Shown here one piece after another: positions 19,962 through 29,890 of a DNA stretch of 64,000 nt (positions within the stretch are counted from its first letter, which is position 1; the number at the start of each line of letters is the position of its first letter). The notes beneath the pieces are model-generated. The model was not told the DNA's origin. It was given only the letters and a program-made list of their open reading frames with translations, and did no database searches. The stretch comes from Anaspis maculata (taxonomy: Eukaryota; Arthropoda; Insecta; Coleoptera; Scraptiidae), in assembly GCA_949128115.1 (NCBI GenBank), contig CASBRS010000033.1, positions 587,444 through 651,443 on the forward strand, written 5' to 3'. Position numbers and translations under genes: made by a program.

Positions 19962-20245
19962 TACAAGCGAACTTCAACTCAAAACCAAATTTGACACTCC
20001 ACCTGAGTTCCATCAACCTCGATGATCTACAAGACATCAAAACTCGCATAAGCGAGAACCAACCCCACGTCTCTACCATCTCGACCTACTACAAGCCCAG
20101 CCTCTGGACGATCTTCCTGTATACGTCCATCATCATAATCATCGTCTATGCATATAAAAAGACTTTAAGAAGACTCAAGAAGAAACCATCAGAGTCCCTC
20201 GACCGAGCCCTCGACGTTCACCTCCCTCTACAAGCAGTTCCGTGA
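19962..20245 (+). pseudogene. env: Errantivirus-type Env, C-terminal part with membrane anchor
   Basis: From the right edge of the foldback-like insertion the env frame continues for about 94 codons: a stretch with TLHLSSINLDDLQDIKTRI, then SLWTIFLYTSIIIIIVYAY as a single membrane segment (about 20098-20154), then a basic tail KKTLRRLKKK and a short acidic end. The order ectodomain, transmembrane, short cytoplasmic tail, stop just before the polypurine tract and LTR is typical of errantivirus env. Confidence 0.82.
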
Positions 20246-20258
20246 GGTGAATCTTTAT

Positions 20259-20265
20259 GGGGAGG
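20259..20265 (+). promoter_or_regulatory. Polypurine tract of the gypsy element
   Basis: GGGGAGG lies directly before the LTR start and just after the env stop. It is the expected plus-strand primer site. Confidence 0.7.
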
Positions 20266-20503
20266 AATTATGTCGTCAGATGACAAGCACCCTTTTGTTG
20301 TCTAGCGCCGACACAGCAAGATGCATGGAAAGTTAACCTGCGTGGCTTCCTCCTTCCCCGCAACAATATTATAAATAAATATTAATACCTACTAATGTGC
20401 AGATATAGAATAGAGTCAGTAATAGCGTAGCTTCCATACCGCATAGATCTAATTAATAACTATTTGTATTAAATTGAAGTAATAAATTTTTAAAAACATA
20501 ACT
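20266..20503 (+). repeat. 3' LTR of the errantivirus-like element
   Basis: This 238-bp segment has imperfect inverted termini AATTATGT and ACATAACT, directly after the polypurine tract. Inside are a TATTATAAATAAATATTA (TATA-like, about 20369) and AATAAATTTT (about 20481) as a possible polyadenylation signal. The 5' LTR is outside the window, so the limits cannot be confirmed by comparison. Confidence 0.7.
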
Positions 20504-21654
20504 ACGGTTCGCAGTGAGCTATTTTGTCCTCCATTTTTTTTGCCCGGAAACCTCGAGTGTGCCGTCAGACCTGGAGAGTTATTTGTGTAGAGTTTTTTCT
20601 CAGCTTTATGACTATGGTAACTATTTTTTTTTAATTCCGCTCAAAAAAGGTGATTTTGGACACGAAAACCTAAATTTTATTTTATTTCAGTCCGGTCCTG
20701 GAATTTTTTCTACTTGCTATTGCTCTTTATGAAGTATCAGTGACAATGAGGGAATGTAACATGGAAAGTTCAATCGATTATACGAAACCGTTGCAGAAAT
20801 ATTGCACTTTGAAAATTGTGACTAAAAGTACAAAACACCCTGTATCTTCATAAGTTCATAACCAATGGTCAAAAATTTTTTTCTTTGGTTGGTCTGAACT
20901 CATCTTGGAGTCCTCTATCCAGTGTTGAAGTTTGTCACATAGATCATGGAACGCCCTTCATAAAACATTCGGTAATATAGCCATTTTTCATTTTTTAGGA
21001 GGGTGCACTCAGTGCTCCGCGCGATCACTTATGTTACAAAAATAGGTGCGACCAGTTAAGGGTTGAATGTCAATATTAAAGTGTAAATGTCAACGTCACC
21101 TCAGTCATGTCAACGTCATTATCAAAATCAGTGTCAATGTCAGAACCGAGGTCAGAACAAAACCAGTCTGTTAGGTACTCTTCAATAAGCCTTTTACAGT
21201 GAAAAAAATAACACAATATTGTACCTGAAGATGATGGGATGTGGAATAATAGTAATTTCAGAAGCGTAGATAGAGCCAAGATTTCTGTTGCGCCCATGTT
21301 TCTTCCACTCGTTTTAATATTTTTTGATGAACACTTTGCTGGAAAAGTAGGAGGAACGAAATGTGGGTACCTGATCTAGGAAGAGTCGGACAAACAATCA
21401 GTAAGTGTTCATCAGCGCATGGATTTTTAAAGGAGAAACGTCGTAATCTTCTAATAGCCTTGATAACTTGGTCAGTAATATTAAAAATTTTATTGCTCTA
21501 ATTGTAATGTTTTACCCTACTCTAGCATAGTACATAAATTTGACTAGTGGTATTGATTTGATGGATTTTGTGTTCTATTCTTCTCTTTTCTTCATCCAGA
21601 ACAATTAATTCGTTACGGATTTTTGCCGATGTGGGAGCTCTGTTAAAAACCATA
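20504..21654. other. Anonymous intergenic DNA with a piggyBac-end-like scar
   Basis: No gene is recognised. Around 21010-21065 the sequence CTCCGCGCGATCAC ... GTGCGACCAGTTAAGGGTT resembles the right end of the piggyBac-like element at 18774, with TTAA degraded to TTGAA. It may be an eroded end of a related element whose other end is not visible. A CAACGTCA-type imperfect repeat lies at 21075-21160. Confidence 0.35.
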
Positions 21655-22360
21655 TGAAAAAATCGGTTGTGTCACCCCAAAACTTTTCCGACTAGTATCC
21701 AGGAACCTATGGGAAATTTGGTTCGAAACCAGGTTCGAAACGTCTCTTCGGGTGGGAATTGAGGAATTAGAGAAAAAGATTGAATATAATTTGCAGGAAA
21801 TTGAAAATTTTGTCAGGAAAATTTGAGTTTCTTGGGAAAACTTCAAATCTTATTCCAAATCATCTTGAATTTACTAGGTGACAGAAAAACTCTTTTTTGG
21901 AAGAAAAAAGGTACAAAAGGTAAGATGAAATGTCAATTCGTATTGACTATTGCATTGAAAAAACTGTTAATTCCTCCATAACTGCCATACAAACGTTTAT
22001 TTCGAGCTTGTTAGCTCTCGTCAGTGACAGATATATGTTGGAATTAAGCCCTAAATGACAAAAAAATGTGAAGATCGTCAATAATTAAGGCTTCACTTTA
22101 AACTTCATCATCCAAGTCCGGTTTCTAAAACCCAGGCCGATTTTACATTTTTCAACCGGAAAATTCCCCGGAAATCCGAGGGGAAATTGGAAAAAGTTGG
22201 TTACTCCTTGTTTAAAAAAATGGTGAACATCTTTTTACGACATAAAAAGATGGGAAATTGGCAGTTTTTCCAGAGAAGAAAACTCGAGAACCGTGGGTCC
22301 GATTGCGAAAAGTATTTCCTTTAAAAATTTATTCAATTTTTTCTTCAACTTTGATTAATG
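21655..22360. repeat. Dispersed repeat, copy 1 (CGGTTGTGTCACCCC family)
   Basis: It opens with ATCGGTTGTGTCACCCCAAA, as do copies at 29068 and 54013. The later part (22080-22350: a GGCTTCACTTTAA block, then AACTCGAGAACCGTG) matches 29590-29850 of copy 2. It has no coding and unknown ends. Confidence 0.7.
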
Positions 22361-23205
22361 GGGGCTTATACGAGAATCACAAGATGCGATTTTCTTATGT
22401 AAATCGATGCTCAAGTACCTAAAACTAAATACTGTGAAGATAGAAAAAAAAATCGGCCCAGGGAAAAGAACTTGAAATCTCCACACTCCCTCTGTTTAAA
22501 TCGACTGAATTCGCGGCTAAACTCATCCACCAATGAAATGAAAGCAAGACCGGAGTTGACATGAATCAGCGTTGCCACGTTGTCATTATTTACATGTCTG
22601 CCATTTATCTCTGATTTATCTAACCTCACATTTCTGATTCCTCTTGTTGTGAGAGTTTGCGGTCATATTTCCTGAACGTATTGAGTTGTTTTTTGTGCTA
22701 AATTGGAAAAAAAATGGAAGCTGGTTTCGAAGAAGCCAACGACAGAAATCTCCCAGAAGTCGATGCGGACATAAAAGACAATTTTTATAGAATAAACGCA
22801 GATTTTTTCGCACATGGCGTAAGAAATGTTAAAACTAGCAGGTAAGGCTTTGTGACTCATAAGCAAGCGGCAAGCGAGCCTCTAACACCTACCTGATCCC
22901 AATCAATTAATCATTCCTTTTTTTTGCAGAAGTAGCAAACAAATATATGGAGAAGAAGCAATAGGATTTGTACAGGTGAAACGTGATAAAACGTCATCTA
23001 CTGTCAAAGCCAAAGTAACACCGGAGCACAAAGTCCGAAGTACTCCAAATGCTGTTACAGTCCGTGTGTTACAGTCATCATTGAAGAAGAAACAGAGGAG
23101 GTTGTCTCATGTACCTGTGGAAATTGTGCGGCTAGTTCAGGTAGGGTGCGGTATTATTTTGTAAGCAAACTTCTTACGATTTAAGTTTGACGAAGTGAAG
23201 GATAT

Positions 23206-23739
23206 TGTTACGAGCGGCGATCTCGAGGGCGATCTCGTACATATAGGTAAACACTCGATGTTTCTGGATCTTTCCACCATTAAAGCGCAGTGTAGAAGTC
23301 TGGAGCGATCTCGTGCATTCCAGAGCGTTCGTATATGTGAAACCCAATGGAGACTCGAACGTTCGATCAAGGCACATCAGTCCACTTTGGCGGAGGCGCA
23401 GATTCCAGAACACATGGAAAGCATACGAGTAACGTGTGTGATTATTCAGGAATGATCTAGAAACCGCACATGCCAGACCACCATGGAATTTGCTGGAAGC
23501 AGACAGAAATTTCGGGAACATTATTCGGAGGCCTTATATAAGGCGTCAGCCGGCAGTTCGCGGCAGTATTGAATAAGAAGGCGAACAGTTATAGCGAGCG
23601 ATAACAAGCGAAGTACCTGCGAAATAATTCCAAGTGGATAATTGTTGGCATTTATTGTAGTAGTACGCCGAAATAAACAGTGTGTGTTTGAAACAATCGT
23701 CTCAATTATATTCTAACCCGTACGCGAAATATCGTAACA
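23206..23739 (+). repeat. Solo LTR (TGTTACG...CGTAACA) in an intron
   Basis: A 534-bp segment starts TGTTACGAGCGG and ends ATATCGTAACA, flanked by ATAT at 23202-23205 and 23740-23743. A TATA-like GCCTTATATAAGGC is at about 23529 and AATAAA at about 23672. It shares termini and target preference with the solo LTR at 2293 but differs internally, so a related family. Orientation is taken from the TATA-to-AATAAA order. Confidence 0.85.
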
Positions 23740-23801
23740 ATATATATCATTGTTTTGTTGTTTGGTATCAATGAATTTGAATTAAATTGAAATTTATTGT
23801 G

Positions 23802-23971
23802 TATAGACAATACAAATAGAGAAGACCATATGATTGTTATCACCACCGTCGTCACGGATATTGGGGCATCAAAAATCAGCCAACCTTTTTTTGAATGATG
23901 GACTCACCTGGTTCCTACGCAACCGTAAAAATCCGTGACGACATGTGTCTTTTCTATTTGTGTTGTCTATA
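23802..23971. mobile_element. 170-bp MITE, copy 1, next to a 3' splice site
   Basis: Ends TATAGACAATACAAATAGAG and the complement (CTATTTGTGTTGTCTATA). A second copy in opposite orientation is at 42631-42796. This copy lies in the intron of the SWIM/YqaJ-type pseudogene and ends 10 bases before its AG acceptor (23982-23983). Confidence 0.8.
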
Positions 23972-24148
23972 ACTTTGTTACAGGAGGCTGTGAGCATAGT
24001 GTCGCCCTCCTTTATTGGCTACTGAACAAAAGCCAAAATCCATCAGTAATCTCCACAGAGTGCTATTGGAGAAAATCTGCTTTAGCCAAAGTGGGAACTA
24101 CCCTTAAAGGACAAACACTCCAAGAAATTTTCAAAGTTGAAAGTAGTA

Positions 24149-24952
24149 TAGTTGGTTCACTTGTACCGTGATTCTAGTAGGCTGGGCAAATTTCACAGTT
24201 TGGCATTGTAGACTTCACGTCCAACTGCCTAGTGTGCGCCTGAGCGTCTGGCTTCGGAAGATAGGTTATGTTGGTGTGACGGTGTGTTGACTGTTGCTGT
24301 CAAAAATGGAAAATTTACCGAAATCAACTTTGCAAATGGAGTGGATGTAGTTCACCTTTCACAAGTTCTTCAAATTTCTTGTTCCAGTACGATGTCCTGA
24401 GCAGTGAAATCAAGTATTAACGCCGATGAATCCCATCCCCACAAAAATTAGGAGGGTTCAGCCTCCCATCGTTTCCAGCCTTCCAGAGTGTGGGTACTTC
24501 TTTTAAAAACCAGGAATAGTTCACAATGCTTCCATATTATGTGGTTTTCGAAAATAGATTCACGTCTTCTGCGCAAAGCTGAACGTTATGGGGTACATGC
24601 CCAGCACCTATTCCGCCCATTTTTCCTCCCAGAAGCGAGTTTTTGATGGCACTCTTGAGGACTTTAAAATGGGCACTGGACGTTATTGTTCAAGACACAA
24701 GCTGAGGCGCAAACACAGTTTCCACAGTAATGGGCATAATTTCACCACAATTTTCGTGAAACTCGTGATTTTCAGTCTATTTGACACTCGATTTGACAAA
24801 CGGTAAAGTTGTTGATCTTGTCGTCAAGCTTAAACTTTCAAGAATCAATGCAACCAACTGCCAAGTTCTAGGGAGTTTTCAAATATCAGATTTGAAAACT
24901 TAGAAACAAAATCTCACAGCCAACTAGAATCACGGTACAAGTGAACCTACTA
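24149..24952. mobile_element. 804-bp TIR element with TA duplication in an exon
   Basis: Ends TAGTTGGTTCACTTGTACCG (continuing TGATTCTAGT) and the complement ending GTGAACCTACTA, between TA 24147-24148 and TA 24953-24954. The inverted repeats are about 38 bp. Internal - strand frames have protein-like pieces but I recognise no transposase. It splits exon 3 of the SWIM/YqaJ-type gene in frame. Confidence 0.8.
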
Positions 24953-25177
24953 TACCACTAAATCAACAACCTCAGATTTCAAATATAAAGTAGTTGAAAG
25001 TGGATTAAAAACAAATTCAGATGGAATTTTATTCACTTTTTATAGTGACAAGGAAACCGATGCACAGAAGGTTTCCCTTCATCATTTGTTTGTATAAGAC
25101 ACTAGTACACTGTAAAACAATACAGAAGTTACGAAATAAAACCTTTGTAAAATACTGCAGTGATCTTTTATTGGAAG

Positions 25178-26016
25178 CAGGGCTGGGCAAGATACTTCGA
25201 AAAATGTATTCAAATGTATTCAAATACAAAATACAAAATACACGATCCAAGATAGTCGAAATACAAAATACAAACTACCTCTTGAAATGTCTTCAGAATA
25301 CAAAATACAAAAAACGTATTTTGGAAAACCAAGAAGTTCCAAAATACAAAATACAACCTGGGTATTTCAAAATACAAAATACATACGTATTTTGACATTT
25401 TTGTTGAAAGAACGGAAAATGCAGGTATTTCAATGATTTAGTCGCAACAATAAGTGAATTATTATGAACTATAAAAAGACAAATAAAACAAACATGAATT
25501 AAAGAAAACCTAATATCCAAACCTTTTTTCAACTTCATTTATCAATTCTTCAAAATCACAAATGATGCTTCCTTCGAGGACAATCAGCTTTTCCAAAATA
25601 TTGTCCGACATCCGACATGGAACCTTTCGTGGCTGACAGGATGCACCCACCAGTAAAACGTAAAAAATGTAATCGAACTTCGTAATCATCGATCCCAGTA
25701 CAGATAGTGTGCGAAAGCAAGAAATGGCAATAAGGTGAAGTATAGTATTACCAAAACAATCTAAGCCCAAACAGACTACAGAGCGTGGGGAACAAATGTA
25801 TTTCGTATTTTGTATTTTGAAAATCAAAATACTTTCTCAAAAACTGTATTTCAAATACAAAATACAAAATACCTCGCAAAATACTATCTGCCTGAACTAT
25901 TCCAAAATACAAAATACAAATACTTCTCAATCAAATGTATTTAAATACAAAATACTCAAAAATGTATTTAGAATACGTATTTCAAATACTTGTATTTGAA
26001 ATACCGCCCAGACCCG
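25178..26016 (-). mobile_element. Non-autonomous hAT element with AATACAAAATAC repeats
   Basis: An 8-bp duplication ATTGGAAG occurs at 25170-25177 and 26017-26024. The ends are CAGGGCTGGGCAAG and the complement of CGGGTCTGGGCGG. 8-bp duplications and CAGGGCTGGGCAA-type ends are hallmarks of the hAT superfamily. Both subterminal zones (25205-25395 and 25800-26000) are filled with near-repeats of AATACAAAATAC on both strands, possible transposase-binding sites. The centre holds a transposase tail. Confidence 0.88.
25510..25800 (-). pseudogene. hAT transposase C-terminal (dimerisation) remnant
   Basis: The - strand frame contains RKVPCRMSDNILEKLIVLEG, which fits the hAT C-terminal dimerisation motif (R...LSxxxxExLxxL), then a short acidic tail DFEELINEVEKRFGY. 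Only the last part of the transposase survives. It supports the hAT assignment from the 8-bp duplication. Confidence 0.6.
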
Positions 26017-26046
26017 ATTGGAAGTGACGTGTGAAAAAGTGGCCAG

Positions 26047-26214
26047 TTTGACAAAATAGTATAGGTAGGTACATGAGAGTCAAAAAATTATGTTTTGCTT
26101 AGAAAAGAGTAGTTCTCAGTTTTTTGCTCCATGCGTAATGGATCTAGTGGAGTATTCAGTACATATTTAGGATTTGTTATTAATTAGTATTATAGTGCTA
26201 TTCTGTAAAAAAGA
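26047..26214. other. Short anonymous stretch
   Basis: A TAGGTAGGTAC microsatellite-like motif occurs at about 26062. Nothing else is recognised. Confidence 0.4.
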
Positions 26215-26306
26215 ACATTCCATAAACGCTCTGTTATGTAAAAATTCGTGTCGGCGATTGGCTGTTGCCTAGATAATAACAACGTAACAGAGCCTTTATG
26301 GAATGT
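26215..26306. mobile_element. 92-bp hairpin MITE
   Basis: ACATTCCATAAACGCTCTGT on the left pairs with its complement ACAGAGCCTTTATGGAATGT on the right (one or two mismatches) around a loop of about 45 bp. No clear duplication is visible. Confidence 0.7.
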
Positions 26307-26339
26307 AATTGTTTAAAGAATCGCACCATAAGTACACTG

Positions 26340-26704
26340 TAATGCATGTTATATAAAATCGTGTCGAAAATGTGTTATTATAGCGACCAAAATCATTTCG
26401 AAAGTGCCACTTTATAGCTCTAGTGTTATGAATAGTACCAGTGCTATAAAATGTTAACACTGCAAATATATAACTGCAGGTAGCTATCTATGATATTATT
26501 GATAATAATAATGGTCAAATACACTTATACATGCACCACAAGGTGACATGAAGGTACTTTGGGAACGAGGCATATACATAACACCATTTTTAACTGCTAG
26601 ACAACGAAGTTGCCGGTATCGTAGAAATGGTTCGACTTTGAAGACCAATAACTTTCGATTGCCGAATGCGATTTCCACTCATTTGTTGTGTTGATCAGCC
26701 CAGT
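26340..26704. repeat. Dispersed repeat shared with 39880-40260 (inverted)
   Basis: ACTGCTAGACAACGAAGTTG at about 26590 and GTACTTTGGGAACGAGGCAT at about 26553 correspond, in opposite orientation, to blocks at about 39935 and 40200. Both copies also contain TATATAAAATCGTG. Ends and class are unknown. Confidence 0.55.
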
Positions 26705-27409
26705 GTTTCTGTAACCTATCCTGTTAGAGTGAATGTTAAGAAACTCCTTGTAAAATTTCTATAGGGTGATACGTAAAATACTGCAAAATTGAACCGACTT
26801 CATCGTACCCCCATTTGCCAAAAAAAATTGTTATGTATTCCAATACAAAAATCATGCAGTGTGGTGTCTTTATCTCCAAAAGGTTTTGGAATTACCCAGA
26901 TTGAAAGTCTAACATTGAAGATACAAATTTTTATGTTGAATGTTACAGATTTGCCTTGTGGCACGCGAGATTATTTCACTTTTGATGAATGGATGTTGAT
27001 ATTGAGCAAGATTGTTCGTACAACAGTCCAGGACAATTTTACTCTGATTTTACTTTGGCGGATGTTAGGTGGAAGAACAGCAGGACAGCTCAGGTTGCAA
27101 TTTTTTCGAATGTCAATTTTTTTTTTTGGATTTCGGAAATGCCAATGGGCTCAAACTAAAGTACATCCTTGTAGCTTTCGAAAGAGACCAAAATGGTGAA
27201 AGTCCGTCAAGGAATAAACCCAGACGGATTGATTTCACAACGCTTATTTCACCAATATGACTCCGTCCCTAGAATGATAAAAAAATATTTTTTCGAAAAA
27301 TGGGGGTACGATGAAGTCGTTGCAATTTTGCACCATTTCACGTATTACCCAGTAGAAAAATTCACATGAAGTTTTTTAACATTCACTATTACAGGATGGG
27401 TTACGGAAA
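26705..27409. mobile_element. TIR element (26763-27352) sitting in the centre of a small palindrome
   Basis: The inner element has ends GGGTGATACGTAAAAT / complement ACGTATTACCC near 27350, and continues with CGACTTCATCGTACCCCCAT on both sides. Outside it, 26705-26761 (TTTCTGTAACC...AAATTTC) and 27353-27409 are inverted copies of each other, about 57 bp each. Long frames across the inner part (for example 26789-27199) match no known protein and are treated as chance. Confidence 0.65.
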
Positions 27410-27856
27410 GATCAAGCTAATTAACGCAACAACAAACAAAATGGAAATCGGAGTTCGATAAGAGTGTTATCGCAGTGAACACGCATTTGACCGCTCTCCT
27501 AAGAATACGCGAAAACCACGTGTTTACAGTAGTGTTTTCACCCTGTTTTTTCGACCAATCTGCTTTCCTTCGCATCCAGGACTCGTCTTGGACCAAGCCA
27601 TCCATGGAAACATCCTTCTAATGCAGGTGTATTCTCAACAGAAACAGGTCAGTGGTATCTATCCAAAGTTATATCTCGGCAAAAACAGCACTTTTTGCTG
27701 GATGCCAAGTGCGCCCGGCAGTGGCGTACCAATTGTTTACAATTGAACCTACTACGCTCTCAAACTGAATAAGATGGCTTCTGACTACAGAAGCCCATCC
27801 ACACACACAAACAGTACACAAAACAACACTCTTTCTTATGTTAACGCTGCTAAGTG
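27410..27856. other. Anonymous stretch
   Basis: No gene recognised. The sequence around 27540-27610 has a weak coding look on the + strand but no motif. Confidence 0.3.
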
Positions 27857-27975
27857 TATGGCCATAACGGCGCACCGACCATCGCCTGGTACCATCGCCT
27901 CGCCCATAGCCTCGTACCCTCGCCTCGACCATAGCACCATAGCCTGGCACCTTCGCCTAGACCATCGCCTTGTCC
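27857..27975. repeat. Tandem array of about 10-12 bp units (CCATCGCCT type), left copy
   Basis: Begins TGGCCATAACGGCGCACCGA, followed by variants of CCATCGCCTG / CCATAGCCTC. The same sequence in inverted orientation ends at 32006, so the two arrays face each other across 3.8 kb. Confidence 0.75.
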
Positions 27976-28081
27976 TAGAGCTACCTACTGTTATTATACG
28001 TTATTATACGTATAGGTAGTGCCCGAAGTCTTGACTTTCTGATTATTTGGCGATTGTTATTAGGAAGAAAATACGCAAATA

Positions 28082-28984
28082 CAGGGTTATTCAAAAGTCC
28101 GGAATAAAATTCATAACTTTTTTCCATATTTATTTCGGAAAAGATGCTCGAACAGGTCGATTTTTAAAAACGGTAAGCCGTTTTTTCATTACACGTGTCA
28201 TGTTCTACCGTCAACCCCCCAGCCCCAAGCCACCCTTAGTATTTTTTTTCAAATAGCACCCTATGTCTTGTGGGGGCTCGTTGGAAAGCTTGTCGAAAAC
28301 TCTATTCAGATCTACCATTGAAAATTAGATCGGACGTTTCACCATGAAGCTTTGAGGAACCCCAGTTTTACTTAACAGTCCGGAAAAAAATTCATAATTT
28401 TTTTCCATATTTATTCCGGAAAAAACGCTCGAACAGGTCGATTTCTAAAAACGGTAAGCCGTTTTTTCATGACACGTGTCATGTTTTACCGTCAACCTCC
28501 TAACCCCAAGCCACCCTTGATATTTTTTTTCAAATGGCACCTGGCAAATGGGTGGCTTGGGGTTAGAGGGTTGACGGTAGAACATGACACGTGTCATGAA
28601 AAAACGGCTTACCGTTTTTAGAAATCAACCTGTTCGAGCGTTTTTTTTTAAATAAATATGGAAAAAAGCTATGAATTTTATTCTGGACTGTTAAGTTAAA
28701 CTGAGGTTCCTTATAACTTCATGATGAAGCGTCCGATCTAATTTTCAATGGTAGATCTGAATAGAGTTTTTGACGAGCTTTCCAATGAGCCCCCACAAGC
28801 CATATGGTGCCATTTGAAAAAAAATACTAAGGGTGGCTGGGGGTTAGGGGGTTGACGGTAGAACATGACACGTGTCATGAAAAGACGGCTTACCGTTTTT
28901 AGAAATCGACCTGTTGAAGCGTTTTTTCCGAAATAAATATGGAAAAAAATTATGAATTTTATTCCGGACTTTTGAATAACCCTG
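28082..28984. mobile_element. 0.9-kb palindromic element, TA-CAGGG ends, doubled arms
   Basis: CAGGGTTATTCAAAAGTCCG and its complement end the element, with TA at 28080-28081 and 28985-28986. Each arm of about 450 bp contains two tandem copies of a unit with TCCGGAATAAAATTCATAA, AAAAACGGTAAGCCGTTTTT and GACACGTGTCATG, all themselves palindromic. Centre at about 28535. It has no coding. Confidence 0.85.
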
Positions 28985-29067
28985 TATATCTACCACAGTT
29001 ATGGACTTAAATATTGCACTTAGCAGCCCAAACATGAGAAATGTTTGGCGAATGCATGCAATCACAA
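28985..29067. other. Short anonymous spacer
   Basis: It separates the palindrome from the dispersed repeat. No feature seen. Confidence 0.3.
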
Positions 29068-29890
29068 ACTCAAAAAAAATCGGTTGTGTCACCCCAAAAC
29101 TTCCCCGATGAGTAGCAAGGAACGGATGGAAATTTTATTATGAAATGATGTTCCTTCGGGTGGGAAATTGGAGAAAAAGATTGAAGAATTGAGATGTTTT
29201 TTCTAATTAGGGATTCATTTAGAGCTCCATCATTTGAGTCTCGTCTTGATGAGCTAGGCCGGTGGATTTTAAAGCGGGAAACTCTCGGAAAACTTTAAGA
29301 ATTTCAAGAGAAATTGCCTGGAAATGTTCAAGAATCAATTACCTTTTGTTTGAAGAAGGTTAGTATGAATCTGTTCACAAGCGAAAAAGTTACAAATTTG
29401 CATGTTTTCATTATAGGAACCAAATAATGTAAAAGAAAAGCGAGTGAGGCAGTCAGACGCATTAGTAGGTGATCGATCCGAAACTGGCACCACAGAAACA
29501 TTGAAAATAGTTTGCAGGAAATAGAAAATTTTGAAAACTTGAATTTACCGGGAAAACCTCAAAAAAAATTCCAAATCTTATTATGAAAATCGTCAATTAC
29601 GGCTTCACTTTAAGCTCCATCATTTTATCCGGTTTCGATAACCCAAATCTGTTTTACATTTTCAACAGGGGAATTCCCGGGAAATTGAGAAGAAAATCAT
29701 TCGAAAATGTTCAAGAGCCAGTAGTCTCTTGTTTGAAAGAAAAAGATAAAAATCTGTTCACGGGATAAAAAGTTGGAAAATTTGCGGTTTTTCTAGAGAT
29801 GAAAACTCGGAAACCGTGAGTTCTATTTCGAAAATTTTCTTTCCAAAAATTAATTTAATTTTTTCTCCAACTTTCATTCCCAGCATGTCT
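29068..29890. repeat. Dispersed repeat, copy 2 (CGGTTGTGTCACCCC family)
   Basis: Starts AATCGGTTGTGTCACCCCAA, then AACTTCCCCGATGAGTAGCA as in the 54013 copy. The later part (GGCTTCACTTTAAGCTCCAT at about 29600, AACTCGGAAACCGTGAG at about 29800) matches copy 1. The GCTTCACTTT-type block is partly repeated within (29215 and 29600). Confidence 0.7.

Larger units (their letters stand above)
1..20503 (+). mobile_element. Errantivirus-like Ty3/gypsy element, 5' truncated by the window, multiply interrupted
   Basis: In order on the + strand there are RT, RNase H, a macrodomain-like segment, an acidic linker, the integrase zinc-binding region, the integrase core, the integrase C-terminal region, an env with a furin-like site and a C-terminal membrane anchor, a purine-rich tract and an LTR. 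This order is that of insect env-bearing gypsy elements (errantiviruses). The parts are separated by later insertions at 2293-3105, 3203 to about 4750, 5042-14804 and 17085-19961. Flanking reading frames match across the insertions at 2293 and 17085. In-frame stops and frameshifts occur in every coding part, so the copy is dead. The 5' LTR, gag and protease are not in the window. Confidence 0.9.
22714..26046 (+). pseudogene. SWIM-finger / YqaJ-associated insect gene, spliced, interrupted pseudogene
   Basis: Exon 1 (22714-22841, ATG in MEAGFEEANDRNLPEVD) joins exon 2 (22930-23140) across a GTAAGG...TTTGCAG intron. Exon 2 reads SSKQIYGEEAIGFVQVKRDK then VKAKVTPEHKVRS. After a frameshift near 23060 it reads EVVSCTCGNCAAS and splices (GTAGGG) to exon 3 at 23984 (GGCEHSVALLYWLLN, STECYWRKSALAKVG). 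CxC ... CxH is a SWIM zinc finger. The pattern is that of a multigene insect family whose downstream part is a YqaJ-like nuclease domain. Exon 3 resumes after a TA element (24149-24952) up to a stop near 25093, then in another frame to FVKYCSDLL and, across a hAT, CEKVASLTK at 26046. The YqaJ domain is not found. Confidence 0.72.

Noticed and set aside
21076..21297. Acidic - strand frame as a piggyBac N-terminus
   Set aside because: Acidic tail resembles one, but it lies outside and in the wrong position relative to the piggyBac-like scar at 21065; no catalytic domain.
25205..26000. CRISPR-like or plain microsatellite array
   Set aside because: Repeats are irregular, on both strands and confined to the ends of a hAT element with 8-bp duplications; the genome is eukaryotic.
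26789..27199. 136-codon frame inside a TIR element
   Set aside because: No domain, overlaps inverted termini, low-complexity FFFFG stretch from a T-run.
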